DNA of 64,000 bases from Enemella evansiae (GCF_002250705.1 NZ_NMVP01000010.1:1-64000), one strand, 5' to 3'; shown: positions 24,877-34,131, counted from the stretch's first letter. Translations and numbers: made by a program. The notes: a model not told the origin generated them from the sequence alone.

Positions 24877-24897
24877 GCCCGCGATACCAATGCGGGC
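24877..24897 (-). terminator. Weak hairpin downstream of the ABC-F gene
   Basis: GCCCGC and GCGGGC pair around a 9-nt loop and, read on the minus strand, are followed by ACAAAATCC. It lies 55 nt beyond the ABC-F stop and could end that transcript before the dehydrogenase operon promoter. Confidence 0.4.
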
Positions 24898-24951
24898 GCG
24901 GGGTATGTGCTCGGTCTCGGCGTCGAGGGACGTCTAAAATGGATAAGCCAC

Positions 24952-26763
24952 TCAGGACTCGACCAGCTCGGCCACGGCCAGCCAGTCCTCCTCGAGCTGG
25001 TCATGCTCGGCCTGCAACCGGTCCGCCTCGGCCTGCAGTTCGGCGAGCCGCTGGTAGTCGCTCGCCGCCTCCGCCATCTGGCCGTGCAGGGCGTCGATCC
25101 GCCCCGACAGCCTGGCCAGCTGCTGTTCCAACCGGGCCAGGTCCTTCTTCGCCTGGCGCAGTGCGGCCGCCGACGGCCCGGCCGGCGCCGACGGTTGCGC
25201 GGCCGCCGACCGCTCGGTGCGCTGGGGACCCGATTGCGGACGACTGCGGCGATGATCCAGATACTGCTCGACCCCACCGGGCAGCAGCACGCAGCTGCCG
25301 TCACCCATCAGCGCATAGGTCACATCGGTGACCCGCTCCAGGAAGTAGCGGTCGTGGGAGACCACGATCAGCGTGCCCGGCCAGGAATCGAGATAGTCCT
25401 CGACGACGGTCAGGGTGTCGATGTCCAGGTCGTTGGTCGGCTCGTCGAGCAGCAGCACATTGGGTTCGCTCATCAGCAGCCGGAGCAGCTGCAACCGACG
25501 CCGCTCACCGCCGGAGAGGTCACCGATCCTGGTGGTCAGCCGGTTCCCGGTGAAGCCGAACTCCTCCAGCAGTTGGGAGGCGCTGGCCTCCCGCCCGGTG
25601 GCCAGCCTGGTCTCGGCCTTCAACCGGTTGACGTTGTCCAGCACCCGGTCGCCGTCGTCCAGTTCGCGGACCGCCTGGGTGAGGTGGCCCAGCCGCAGCG
25701 TCTTGCCCTGTTTGACCCGGCCGGAGCCGGGGGAGAGCTCACCGGACAGCAGTTTGAGCAGGGTGGTCTTGCCGGCGCCGTTCACCCCGACCAGCCCGAT
25801 CCGATCCCCGGGGCCGATCGACCAGTTCAGGTGGTCGAAAAGCACCCGGCCGTCGGACCCGGGCGCATCGGGCAGGGCATAGCTCATCTCGGTCAGGTCG
25901 AAGACATCCTTGCCGAGCCGGGTGACCGCGAACCGTTCCAGGGCGAGCTTGTCCCGCGGCGGCGGGACGTCTTCGATCAGCCGGTTCGCCTCCTCGATCC
26001 GGAACTTCGGCTTGGAGGTGCGCGCGGGGGCACCGCGCCGCAGCCAGGCCAGTTCCTTGCGGACCAGATTCTGTCGGCGGGCCTCGTTGGCGGCGGCCTG
26101 CCGGGAGCGTTCCGCGCGGGCCAGGGTGTACGCCGCATAGCCGCCCTCGTAGGCGTCCACGACGCCGTCGTGCACCTCCCAGATCCGGGTGCAGATCGCG
26201 TCCAGGAACCAGCGGTCGTGGCTGACCACCAGCATCGCCACATCGCGCTGCTGCAGGGTACGCAGGTGTTCGGCCAGCCAGGCGACGGCTTCCACGTCCA
26301 GGTGGTTGGTCGGCTCGTCGAGGACCAGCAGGTCGTGCTGGCCGAGCATCACCGCGACCAGCGCGGTACGCCGGCGTTCACCGCCGGAGAGCCGGCCGAG
26401 CTCGGCGTCCAGGTCGATGTCGGCGAGCAGGTGCTGGACCACACCGCGGCGGTAGCTGTCGGCGGCCCAGACGTGGTCGGGCTGACCGTCCACGATCACC
26501 TCGCGGACGGTGGCGCTGGGGGCGTACGAATCGACCTGGTCGAGGCTGCCGATCGACACGCTGCCGGTGCGGGTGACCCGCCCGGAGTCCGGCTCGATCC
26601 GGCCGGTCAGCGCACCCAGCAGGGTGGACTTGCCGTCGCCGTTGCGGCCGACGACACCGATCACATCACCGCGGCCCAGCCCGACCGAGACCTCATCGAG
26701 GATGGTCCGGGTGCCATAGACCTTGCTGATCTTCTCGGCGTTGACGAGGTTGGCTGCTGGCAC
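24952..26763 (-). CDS. ABC-F family ATPase (Uup-like)
   Basis: This 603-residue soluble protein has two ABC ATPase cassettes and no membrane part. Walker A is GRNGDGKST and GVNGAGKTT, the signatures are LSGGERRR twice, and Walker B is LLVLDEPTNHLD and VLLLDEPTNDLD, with switch histidines in VVSHDR. The C-terminal 80 residues form a coiled coil (ALRQAKKDLARLEQQLARLS onward), the Uup-type CTD. ABC-F proteins act on ribosomes in translation rescue or antibiotic protection, or in DNA/ribosome-associated roles for Uup. It lies between the accessory operon and the DUF4191/lipA backbone on the same strand. Confidence 0.9.
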   Translation of the reverse strand: MPAANLVNAEKISKVYGTRTILDEVSVGLGRGDVIGVVGRNGDGKSTLLGALTGRIEPDSGRVTRTGSVSIGSLDQVDSYAPSATVREVIVDGQPDHVWAADSYRRGVVQHLLADIDLDAELGRLSGGERRRTALVAVMLGQHDLLVLDEPTNHLDVEAVAWLAEHLRTLQQRDVAMLVVSHDRWFLDAICTRIWEVHDGVVDAYEGGYAAYTLARAERSRQAAANEARRQNLVRKELAWLRRGAPARTSKPKFRIEEANRLIEDVPPPRDKLALERFAVTRLGKDVFDLTEMSYALPDAPGSDGRVLFDHLNWSIGPGDRIGLVGVNGAGKTTLLKLLSGELSPGSGRVKQGKTLRLGHLTQAVRELDDGDRVLDNVNRLKAETRLATGREASASQLLEEFGFTGNRLTTRIGDLSGGERRRLQLLRLLMSEPNVLLLDEPTNDLDIDTLTVVEDYLDSWPGTLIVVSHDRYFLERVTDVTYALMGDGSCVLLPGGVEQYLDHRRSRPQSGPQRTERSAAAQPSAPAGPSAAALRQAKKDLARLEQQLARLSGRIDALHGQMAEAASDYQRLAELQAEADRLQAEHDQLEEDWLAVAELVES

Positions 26764-26784
26764 GAGGAACCAGTCTAGCCGGGG

Positions 26785-27576
26785 TCAGCGGCCCCGCATG
26801 CCCTTGCGGGCGCCCTTCATGTTGGTCGGCATCGGGCCGCGGGGGACCGGCACCTTCGGGCGGACCGCGTCGATCGCGCGGAGCCGGTTGCGGACGTCGG
26901 TGACCTGATGCGCCTGCAGCGTCTTGGGCAGCTTCTTCACCGCGTTGGCCAGCTTGTCGTTCGACACCTGGCCGGGCTTGTCACCCATCTGGAAGGTGGA
27001 GATGACCACCCCGGAGATGAACTTCTCGTGCTTGCGCTCCTCGCTGGCCAGCAGCTGCTTGGCCCGGTTCGGGTCGCCCTCGGAGACCAGAACGATCCCG
27101 CCCGGGCCGATCGCCCGGTGCACCACATCCTGGTGCTTGGTGGCCGCGATCACCGGATCGTGCACCCACTTGTTGCCGAGCATCTGCAGCGCCACCTCGG
27201 CCGAGCCGACCTGGCCGGCGTACCGCTTGAAGGTCGCCTTCTTGGTGCGGTTGGTGAGCAGCAGCAGCGCCAGCAGGATGCCGAGCATGATGCCGGTGAG
27301 CACGAACATGATCCAGGAGAAGACCGAGCCTCCGGCGAACAGCAGCGCGATCACCACGGCCAGCACGATCGGCACAGCGAAGGCCCCGAGCAGCAGCCAG
27401 GGCAGCGGTTTGTCGTACTCGTGGGTCAGCTGGTACGCCCGGTAGATCTGCCGGAACCGGCCCATCTCGTTGGGGTCGGTGGTCGTGCGGCGGCGTTCCT
27501 TCGCCGCCCGGCGCGCGGCCCTGGCGTCGGCCTTCGCCTGTGCCTGGGCCTGCTTCGCGCTCTGCTTGTCGGCCAT
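26785..27576 (-). CDS. DUF4191 membrane protein (Rv2219-like)
   Basis: This 263-residue protein has a basic N-terminal coiled part (MADKQSAKQAQAQAKADARA onward), two adjacent transmembrane helices (about residues 63-112) and a cytosolic C-domain including GPGGIVLVSEGDPNRAKQLL and a very basic tail. The family is conserved next to lipA in actinobacteria (Rv2219 in M. tuberculosis), but no biochemical role is established. The ATG at 27576 is chosen because the family starts there; the frame runs into the lipA 3' end. It begins 22 nt after lipA. Confidence 0.85.
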   Translation of the reverse strand: MADKQSAKQAQAQAKADARAARRAAKERRRTTTDPNEMGRFRQIYRAYQLTHEYDKPLPWLLLGAFAVPIVLAVVIALLFAGGSVFSWIMFVLTGIMLGILLALLLLTNRTKKATFKRYAGQVGSAEVALQMLGNKWVHDPVIAATKHQDVVHRAIGPGGIVLVSEGDPNRAKQLLASEERKHEKFISGVVISTFQMGDKPGQVSNDKLANAVKKLPKTLQAHQVTDVRNRLRAIDAVRPKVPVPRGPMPTNMKGARKGMRGR

Positions 27577-27598
27577 GGTCTCTCTCTGGTCGTGGTTC

Positions 27599-28567
27599 CT
27601 AGGCGGTACGCCGGGTGTCCCGAGCGGCGTACTCGTCGTCGGATCGGCTCCGCCGATCCAGGGCCTCACGATAGAGCCGACCGGCCCGGTAGGACGAACG
27701 CACCAGCGGCCCGCTCATCACGCCCGCATAGCCGATCGCCCGCGCCTCGTCGGCCAGCTCGGTGAACTCGTCGGGGGTGACCCAGCGCTCGATCGGGTGG
27801 TGCAGCTGGCTCGGGCGCAGGTACTGGGTGATGGTGATGATCTCGCAGCCGGCGTCGTAGAGGTCCTGCAGCGCCTGGCTGACCTCCTCGCGGGTCTCAC
27901 CCATGCCGAGGATCAGGTTGGACTTGGTGACCAGCCCGGCGTCGCGGGACTGGGTGAGCACGTCGAGGGAGCGTTCGTAGCGGAAACCGGGACGGATCCG
28001 CTTGAAGATGCGCGGCACGGTCTCCACATTGTGCGCGAACACCTCCGGCTGCTGCTCGAACAGCTGCTGCAGCAGCTCGGGGCGGCCGTTGAAGTCCGGC
28101 GCCAGCATCTCCACACCGACGCCCGGGTTGAGCTCGTGCACCCGACGGATCGTCTCGGCGTACAACCAGGCCCCCAGATCGGGCTGGTCGTCGCGGCAGA
28201 CGCCGGTGATGGTGGCGTACTTCAGGCCCATCGTCTGCACGTTCTCGGCCACCCGCAGCGGCTCACCGGTGTCGTAGGCCTCGGGCTTCTTCGACTCGAT
28301 CTGGCAGAAGTCGCAACGCCGGGTGCAGGAGTCGCCACCGATCAGGAAGGTGGCCTCGCGGTCCTCCCAGCACTCGAAGATGTTCGGGCAACCGGCCTCC
28401 TGGCAGACCGTGTGCAGGCTCTCGTCCTTGACGAGTTTCTGCAGTTCGCGGTACTGCGGCCCCATCTTCGCGGTGGTCTTGATCCACTTCGGCTTCTTCT
28501 CGATCGGGGTCTGCGCATTGCGCACCTCGAGCCGGAGCAGCTTGCGTCCTTCGGGCGTTACAGTCAC
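27599..28567 (-). CDS. lipA: Lipoyl synthase (radical SAM)
   Basis: LipA inserts two sulfurs into protein-bound octanoyl groups to make lipoate. At 322 residues it is standard length. The auxiliary cluster cysteines are Cys55, Cys60 and Cys66 ([12 protein letters not shown]), the radical-SAM cluster is Cys81, Cys85 and Cys88 (CTRRCDFC), and the C-terminal RSSYRAG supplies the conserved serine ligand. It starts at GTG. Its clients here are the E2 protein at 45503-47509 and, by pathway, the glycine cleavage H protein. Its usual partner lipB is displaced to 41054, with the ABC exporter genes directly upstream instead. Confidence 0.97.
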   Translation of the reverse strand: MTVTPEGRKLLRLEVRNAQTPIEKKPKWIKTTAKMGPQYRELQKLVKDESLHTVCQEAGCPNIFECWEDREATFLIGGDSCTRRCDFCQIESKKPEAYDTGEPLRVAENVQTMGLKYATITGVCRDDQPDLGAWLYAETIRRVHELNPGVGVEMLAPDFNGRPELLQQLFEQQPEVFAHNVETVPRIFKRIRPGFRYERSLDVLTQSRDAGLVTKSNLILGMGETREEVSQALQDLYDAGCEIITITQYLRPSQLHHPIERWVTPDEFTELADEARAIGYAGVMSGPLVRSSYRAGRLYREALDRRSRSDDEYAARDTRRTA

Positions 28568-28609
28568 CCCGCCATGGTACGCCGAGAGTTCCGGTGGTAC
28601 GCCGGGCGT

Positions 28610-29416
28610 TCAGTTGACATCGCGACGGGCGAACACGAGGCCGCCGACCGCGACGACGGCGGCCATGATCAGCAGCCAGCCGAAACCGGCCAGTGCGATC
28701 GGGGAATAGTCGAAGTAGAGATCGGCTCGCGGTGCGCTGCCCGGCATGTGCGGCAGACCGTTGACCGGGGCACGGGTGAGAAGGAACTGCCCGAGCACCC
28801 GCTCCGGGCCGAACCAGTCATCATGATCGGTGTTCATGGAGTTGATCAACCAGGCCTGCGTCATCATCAGCACGAGGTAACCCAGCAGGATGCCGAGCGC
28901 GCTGAGGGTGCTCCGCCCGATGATGGCGGCCACCAGGCCGAGGATCGCGAAGCTCGCCGCCGTGACCGCGATCCGCACCGCGAGTCCGACCAGTTCCTGC
29001 AGCGTGCTGCCGGATCCTGGTGTCCGCAGGTGCTGCAGGCCGAGCAGAACCAGGGCGAACAGCAGTGCGAAGCCGAAGGACGGCAGGGCCACCGTCACCA
29101 CCTTCGCCAGATAGACCGGGACCCGCCGTGGCGTGAACGTCAGCCAGGTGCCGAGCACCCCGCTGGAGAGTTCGGAACCGGCGTAGGAGGCCGCGGTCCA
29201 GTAGGCCAGCGCCGAGGCGAACAGGGCGACCACCATGAGCGTGTTCACCCCATCATTCATGTTCATCGCCGGGCGCGGGACCTGGTCGTAGAACCGATTC
29301 GGGGTGCCGGTGGCCCACCCGATCAGGACGATCAGGACCGACGCGGTGAGCGCACCGATCCAGGTGACCGGGCGGGTCAGGAAGCGTTCCAACTCCGGGC
29401 GCAACAGGGTGCTCAT
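28610..29416 (-). CDS. ABC-2 type transporter permease
   Basis: This 268-residue integral membrane protein has about six hydrophobic segments (near residues 20-37, 60-80, 105-127, 143-170, 175-195 and 240-260) with the layout of ABC-2 permeases: a long extracellular-facing loop before the last helix (NTDHDDWFGPERVLGQFLLT) and a final RRDVN. It overlaps the ATPase gene by 4 nt (29413-29416), so the pair forms one exporter. The substrate may be a small molecule, a lipid or an antibiotic. No immunity or biosynthesis genes adjoin it. Confidence 0.85.
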   Translation of the reverse strand: MSTLLRPELERFLTRPVTWIGALTASVLIVLIGWATGTPNRFYDQVPRPAMNMNDGVNTLMVVALFASALAYWTAASYAGSELSSGVLGTWLTFTPRRVPVYLAKVVTVALPSFGFALLFALVLLGLQHLRTPGSGSTLQELVGLAVRIAVTAASFAILGLVAAIIGRSTLSALGILLGYLVLMMTQAWLINSMNTDHDDWFGPERVLGQFLLTRAPVNGLPHMPGSAPRADLYFDYSPIALAGFGWLLIMAAVVAVGGLVFARRDVN

Positions 29417-30369
29417 ACAGACCTCCAGGGACCGGTGACGAAGGGTTCGGGGGTGCTGGTCAGCTCGAGGAAGCGTTCCTCCAGCGAGGTGCGGATCGGG
29501 TGCAGCTCCTCCACCCACAGGTCGTGTTCGGCCAGTTGCCGGCTGATCGCCGCCGGCGGCTGGTCCCCGGTCGCCTCGACGCCCCTGGGGCGTACCGCGA
29601 CCGCCCAGCCGTGCGTACGCAGCACCGCCGCGGCCCGCTCCGGCTCGGCGACCCGCACCCAGATGCCGCTCAGCCGGTCCCCGAGCACGTCGGCCAGGGT
29701 GCCCTCTGCCAGCGCCCGGCCGGCGCGGATCACGGTGACCGAGTCGACGACCTGCTCCAGTTCGCCGATCAGGTGGCTGGAGACCAGGACCGCCCGGCCC
29801 TGATCGGCGAGCGCGCGCATCGTCTGCCGCATCTCTCGGATGCCGGAGGGGTCGAGGCCGTTGGTCGGCTCGTCGAAGATCAGCACCTGCGGATCCTTGA
29901 GCAGGGTGGCCGCGACCGCGAGTCGCTGCTTCATGCCGAGCGAGTAGTGGGCGTACCGGTCCCGGGCGCGTTCGGTGAGCCCGACGTGCTCGAGCACCGC
30001 ATCGACGCGATGAGCGGGCTGACCGATCGAGGCGGCCAGCAGTCGCAGGTTCTTGCGGCCGTCGAACTCGTTGAAGAACCGGGGCCGCTCGACGATCGCG
30101 CCGACCTGACCGATGATCTGCGGCAGCTGCTGCGGCACCGGGCGACCCAGGATCCGCATCGTGCCGGCGTTCGCGCGGACCAGACCGACCAGGGCGCGGA
30201 TGGTGGTCGATTTGCCGGCCCCGTTCGGCCCGAGGAACCCGTGCACGCCACGGCGCGGGACGCGCATGGTCAGCCCGTCGAGGGCCAGCCGGTCGCCCTG
30301 CCGCCCACCGAAGCTCTTGACCAGCCCATCCACCTCGATGGCCCACTGGCCGGTGCCGCTCTCGCTCAT
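29413..30369 (-). CDS. ABC transporter ATP-binding protein (DrrA/BcrA-like)
   Basis: This 318-residue ATPase has a single cassette: Walker A GPNGAGKSTTIRALVGL, Q-loop, signature YSLGMKQRLAVAATLL, Walker B VLIFDEPTNGLDPSGIREM and switch VSSHLIGELE. It carries the C-terminal extension typical of ABC-2 exporters of the DrrA/CcmA type. The ATG at 30369 is used (MSESGTG); an earlier in-frame ATG at 30384 is possible. It is coupled to the permease gene. The promoter must lie in the 88 bp shared with the divergent asparagine-synthase-like gene. Confidence 0.9.
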   Translation of the reverse strand: MSESGTGQWAIEVDGLVKSFGGRQGDRLALDGLTMRVPRRGVHGFLGPNGAGKSTTIRALVGLVRANAGTMRILGRPVPQQLPQIIGQVGAIVERPRFFNEFDGRKNLRLLAASIGQPAHRVDAVLEHVGLTERARDRYAHYSLGMKQRLAVAATLLKDPQVLIFDEPTNGLDPSGIREMRQTMRALADQGRAVLVSSHLIGELEQVVDSVTVIRAGRALAEGTLADVLGDRLSGIWVRVAEPERAAAVLRTHGWAVAVRPRGVEATGDQPPAAISRQLAEHDLWVEELHPIRTSLEERFLELTSTPEPFVTGPWRSV

Positions 30370-30457
30370 GGTCACACCACGCATTGTGCGCGCCGAAAGG
30401 TTCTGTCCGTCGGTCGATTGGTTCCACCCACCGGGTGGCCCGCTAGGCTGGTGCCCC

Positions 30458-32287
30458 ATGTGCGGCCTGGCTGGAGAGATCGCGTTCCACCGAGCAGCCG
30501 ACGTGTCCGCGGTTGCCGCGATGACACGACGGTTGGCCCCTCGCGGCCCCGATGGACAAGGGGTCTGGTCGCAGAACCAGGTGGCCCTCGGTCATCGCCG
30601 GCTGTCGATCATCGACCTCAGTCCCTCCGGCACCCAGCCGATCCACGACGCCCAGCTCGGGTTGACGATCGCGTTCAACGGCTGCATCTACAACTACCGG
30701 GAACTGCGTGCCGACCTGGCCGGGCGCGGCCATCGGTTCGCCTCGCACTCCGACACCGAGGTGGTGCTCAAGGGGTACGCCGAGTGGGGCCCGGCGGTGG
30801 TCGACCGGTTGCAGGGGATGTTCGCGTTCGCGATCGCCGAACGCGATTCCGGGCGGGTGCTGCTGGTCCGTGACCGGCTCGGCATCAAGCCGCTCTACTG
30901 GGCCGAGGTCGATGGCGCGATCCGCTTCGCCTCCACCCTGCCCGCGCTGCTCGAGGGCGGCGGGATCGATGACACGGTGGACCCGGTGGCGCTGCAGCAC
31001 TATCTGAGTTTCCACTCGGTGGTGCCCTCGCCGCGGACGATCCTGGCCGGGGTGCACCGGTTGCCGCCGGCGACCATCATGACCATCGAACCCGACGGTC
31101 GGCGGCAGGAACAGACCTACTGGGAGGCCGATTTCAGCCGCGACGATGCCCGCAGCGACTGGAGCGAACGCGACTGGGAGGACGCGGTGCTCGCATCGCT
31201 GCGCACCGCGGTCGAGCGCCGGCTGGTCGCCGATGTCCCGGTCGGCTGCCTGCTCTCCGGCGGGCTGGACTCCTCGCTGATCGTCGGGCTGCTGGCCGAG
31301 GCCGGTCAGCACGGCCTGAAGACCTTCTCGATCGGCTTCGAATCCGCGGGTGGCCAGGAGGGCGACGAGTTCCGCTACAGCGACATCATCGCCCGCGAGT
31401 ACGACACCGATCACCACCAGATAAGGATTTCCGCCGATCGGATGCTGCCGGCGCTGGACGGTGCGATCGAGTCGATGAGCGAGCCGATGGTGAGCCATGA
31501 CGTGGTCGCCTTCTATCTGCTCAGCCAGGAGGTCAGCAAGCACGTCAAGGTGGTGCAGTCCGGGCAGGGCGCCGATGAGATCTTCGCCGGTTACCACTGG
31601 TATCCGCCGATGGCGGCGGCCGCTGACGGGGATGTCGACGACGCCCTGCGCCGCTACCAGAAAGCCTTCTTCGACAGGGATCGCGCCGGTCTGGATGCAC
31701 TGATCGCACCGGACTGGCAGATCGGGGCGTACGCCGCCGAGGATTTCGTCCGGGACCACTTCGCCGCACCGGGGGCCGCGACCGCGACCGACCGGGCGCT
31801 GCGGCTGGACACCCGGGTGATGCTCGTCGACGATCCGGTGAAGCGGGTCGACAACATGACGATGGCCTGGGGCTTGGAGGGCCGGGTGCCGTTCCTGGAC
31901 CACGAGCTGGTCGAGCTCGCCGCCACCTGCCCGCCGGAGCTGAAGACCGCCCACGACGGCAAGGGGGTGCTCAAGCAGGCGGCCCGCCGGGTGATCCCGG
32001 CCGGGGTGATCGACCGGCCGAAGGGCTATTTCCCGGTACCGGCGCTGACCCATCTGTCGGGGCGGCCGCTGGAGCTGGTCCGCGATGCGCTGCACGCGCC
32101 GGCGGCCAAGGAGCGTGGGTTGTTCCGACCGGAGGCGATCGACGCGCTGCTCGCCGCACCCAACGAGCGGCTGACACCGCTGCGCGGGAATCCGCTGTGG
32201 CAGATCGGTCTGCTGGAGCTGTGGCTGCAGCGGCACGTGGACCGCGCCGGTGAGGGTGCGGCCAATCCGGACGGAATCGGCGCGTGA
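30458..32287 (+). CDS. N-acetylglutaminylglutamine amidotransferase (asparagine synthase family)
   Basis: This 609-residue class II amidotransferase transfers glutamine-derived ammonia to N-acetylglutaminylglutamine to give NAGGN, a compatible solute. The mature N-terminal nucleophile is Cys2 in MCGLAGEIAF. The glutaminase domain runs to about residue 200 (PRGPDGQGVW, FNGCIYNYRELR, RDRLGIKPLYW). The synthetase domain has the ATP PP-loop GCLLSGGLDSSLI and later QSGQGADEIFAGYHWY. The match to the NAGGN type rather than AsnB is inferred mainly from the coupled partner gene (GTGA overlap at 32284), which fits the osmoprotectant pathway described in rhizobia and pseudomonads. Confidence 0.88.
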   Translation: MCGLAGEIAFHRAADVSAVAAMTRRLAPRGPDGQGVWSQNQVALGHRRLSIIDLSPSGTQPIHDAQLGLTIAFNGCIYNYRELRADLAGRGHRFASHSDTEVVLKGYAEWGPAVVDRLQGMFAFAIAERDSGRVLLVRDRLGIKPLYWAEVDGAIRFASTLPALLEGGGIDDTVDPVALQHYLSFHSVVPSPRTILAGVHRLPPATIMTIEPDGRRQEQTYWEADFSRDDARSDWSERDWEDAVLASLRTAVERRLVADVPVGCLLSGGLDSSLIVGLLAEAGQHGLKTFSIGFESAGGQEGDEFRYSDIIAREYDTDHHQIRISADRMLPALDGAIESMSEPMVSHDVVAFYLLSQEVSKHVKVVQSGQGADEIFAGYHWYPPMAAAADGDVDDALRRYQKAFFDRDRAGLDALIAPDWQIGAYAAEDFVRDHFAAPGAATATDRALRLDTRVMLVDDPVKRVDNMTMAWGLEGRVPFLDHELVELAATCPPELKTAHDGKGVLKQAARRVIPAGVIDRPKGYFPVPALTHLSGRPLELVRDALHAPAAKERGLFRPEAIDALLAAPNERLTPLRGNPLWQIGLLELWLQRHVDRAGEGAANPDGIGA

Positions 32288-33963
32288 GCAGCGCTCCCGT
32301 GGAGACCGGACGCGATGTGGTGCTGGATCTCGGCTGGGGGCGGCTGGTCTTCGGCAACACCTTCGCCAGTCACGACCAGCTCGGCGATCTGCTCCGCGAC
32401 GAGGCCACCGGACGCCGCGACTGCTGTGTCTATCTGCCCGATGCGCACGTGTTCATCGCGCAGCATCCGCAGGAGTTCTTCATCGACCCGAGCCTGACCT
32501 ATCGGCTCAGCTTCGGTGCCGAACAGCAGGACCCGGGGTACGCGGAATTGCCTGCCCTGCTGGAGATCCGGCCGGCCCGGGACCGCGACGACCTGGCCGC
32601 GATGAACGCCATCTACGGCCGTTGCCAGATGGTGACCGCCGATATCGACGGGATGGCGCGACAGCTGGACACCGAGCAGGTGCTCTATCTGAACGCGGTG
32701 GACAGCACCAGCGGCCAGATCATCGGCACGGTCACCGGGGTCGACCACGCGGCGCTGTGGGGGGACCCGGAGCGCGGTTCCAGCCTGTGGTGCCTGGCGG
32801 TCGATCCGCAGGCCACCGTCCCCGGGGTCGGGGCGGCGTTGACCCGGGCCCTGGTCGCGGCCTTCGCCGAGCGGGGGCTGCGGCGGATGGACCTGTCGGT
32901 GCTGCACGACAACACCGCCGCGATCGGCCTCTACGAGCGGATGGGCTTCGCCAAGGTGCCCGAGCTGGTGGTGAAACGCAAGAACGCGATCAACGAGCGG
33001 CTGTTCGCCGGCGGGCCACCGGAGGATCTGGACGCACTCAACCCCTATGCCCGGATCATCGCCGACGAGGCGCTGCGGCGCGGCATCCGGGTGATCGTGC
33101 TGGACGCCGGGACCGGCTATCTGCAACTCGAATACGGCGGGCGGACGGTGATCACCCGCGAGTCGCTGTCGCAGTACACCACCGCAGTGGCGATGAGCCG
33201 CTGCGACGACAAACGGGTCTCCCGCCGGGTCGTCGAGGAGGCCGGAATCCGCGTACCGCAAGGAAAAGTGGCGACCTTCGACGAGGCGGACCACGAGTTC
33301 CTCGCCGAGGTCGGCACGGTCGTGATCAAGCCGGTACGCGGTGAGCAGGGGGTCGGGATCACCGTCCGGGTGACCACCGACGAGCAGTTGGACACCGCGC
33401 TCGGTCGCGCCGGTGGTCCCGGCACCGAGGTGCTGATCGAGGAGCACGTCGAGGGTGAGGATCTGCGTCTGGTGGTCATCGACGGGCAGGTCGCGGCGGC
33501 CGCGGTCCGCCGGCCCGCCGAGGTCGTCGGGACGGGGGAGCGGACCGTCCGCGAGCTGATCGAGGTGCACTCGCGCCGCCGCTCCCGTGCCTCCGGTGGA
33601 GAATCCCGGATTCCCCTTGATGAGTTGACGATCGCCACCGTCCGCGAGGAGGGCTGGGAACTCGACGACGTGCCCCCGGCCGGGGAGCGGATCCTGGTCC
33701 GCCGGACCGCGAACCTGCACACCGGCGGCACCATCCACGATGTCACCGACCAGGTGGCGCCGGAGCTCAAGGAGGCCGCGGTGACCGCGGCCCGGGCCAT
33801 CGGCATCCCGGTGTCGGGGGTCGATCTGCTGGTCCCCGATGTGCGCGGCGGTGACTACGTCTTCATCGAGGCCAACGAACGCCCCGGCCTGGCGAACCAC
33901 GAGCCGCAGCCGGTGGTGCAGCGCTTCCTGGACTATCTGTTCCCGGCCAGCGTGGCCCGCTGA
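32284..33963 (+). CDS. N-acetylglutaminylglutamine synthetase (GNAT-ATP-grasp fusion)
   Basis: This 559-residue two-domain enzyme is predicted to make N-acetylglutaminylglutamine. An N-terminal GNAT domain (about residues 85-230) has CLAVDPQATVPGVGAALTRA and VLHDNTAAIGLYERMGF. A C-terminal ATP-grasp domain (about 265-555) has GKVATFDEADHEFL, VVIKPVRGEQGVGITVRV, LIEEHVEGEDLRLVVIDGQV and the metal-site VFIEANERPGLANH. The fusion with an adjacent asparagine-synthase-like gene is the hallmark of NAGGN osmolyte biosynthesis. A third gene (a peptidase) often found with the pair is absent here. Confidence 0.88.
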   Translation: MSSAPVETGRDVVLDLGWGRLVFGNTFASHDQLGDLLRDEATGRRDCCVYLPDAHVFIAQHPQEFFIDPSLTYRLSFGAEQQDPGYAELPALLEIRPARDRDDLAAMNAIYGRCQMVTADIDGMARQLDTEQVLYLNAVDSTSGQIIGTVTGVDHAALWGDPERGSSLWCLAVDPQATVPGVGAALTRALVAAFAERGLRRMDLSVLHDNTAAIGLYERMGFAKVPELVVKRKNAINERLFAGGPPEDLDALNPYARIIADEALRRGIRVIVLDAGTGYLQLEYGGRTVITRESLSQYTTAVAMSRCDDKRVSRRVVEEAGIRVPQGKVATFDEADHEFLAEVGTVVIKPVRGEQGVGITVRVTTDEQLDTALGRAGGPGTEVLIEEHVEGEDLRLVVIDGQVAAAAVRRPAEVVGTGERTVRELIEVHSRRRSRASGGESRIPLDELTIATVREEGWELDDVPPAGERILVRRTANLHTGGTIHDVTDQVAPELKEAAVTAARAIGIPVSGVDLLVPDVRGGDYVFIEANERPGLANHEPQPVVQRFLDYLFPASVAR

Positions 33964-34000
33964 CATCGTCGTTCGCCCTGCCGGAGTGCCCCGTGAACCC

Positions 34001-34030
34001 TTGACAGCGTGAACCGGGTGCGCCGAGGAT
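34001..34030 (+). promoter_or_regulatory. Candidate sigma-70 promoter of the glycerol-type operon
   Basis: TTGACA (34001-34006), an 18-bp spacer and GAGGAT (34025-34030) form a fair housekeeping promoter, predicting a start near 34037 and a leader of about 95 nt before the transporter ATG at 34132. The -10 is imperfect. Confidence 0.5.
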
Positions 34031-34050
34031 GGGCCCGCAGGGACCAGACG

Positions 34051-34119
34051 CCAAGACATCCTGCGCGGTCTTGGTGTGCCTGTCAGCAGGTGGCGCTCGG
34101 CCGCTCAGCCCGCTGACAG
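34051..34119 (+). promoter_or_regulatory. Two-hairpin 5' leader, candidate GlpP-responsive RNA
   Basis: Hairpin 1 pairs CCAAGAC (34051-34057) with GTCTTGG (34068-34074). Hairpin 2 pairs CTGTCAGC (34080-34087) with GCTGACAG (34112-34119) and extends inward with one mismatch. Hairpin 2 ends 12 nt before the ATG, close to the ribosome site. The operon's last gene is a GlpP-type antiterminator, and such proteins act on leader RNA, so control at this leader is a reasonable inference. There is no T-tract after either stem. Confidence 0.5.
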
Positions 34120-34131
34120 AGAGGTCAGAGC

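Noticed and set aside
24841..24910. tRNA-like sequence in the gap before the dehydrogenase operon
   Set aside because: The GCCCGC/GCGGGC hairpin is isolated; there is no T-loop consensus, acceptor stem or cloverleaf. No tRNA or rRNA gene was recognised anywhere in the window.
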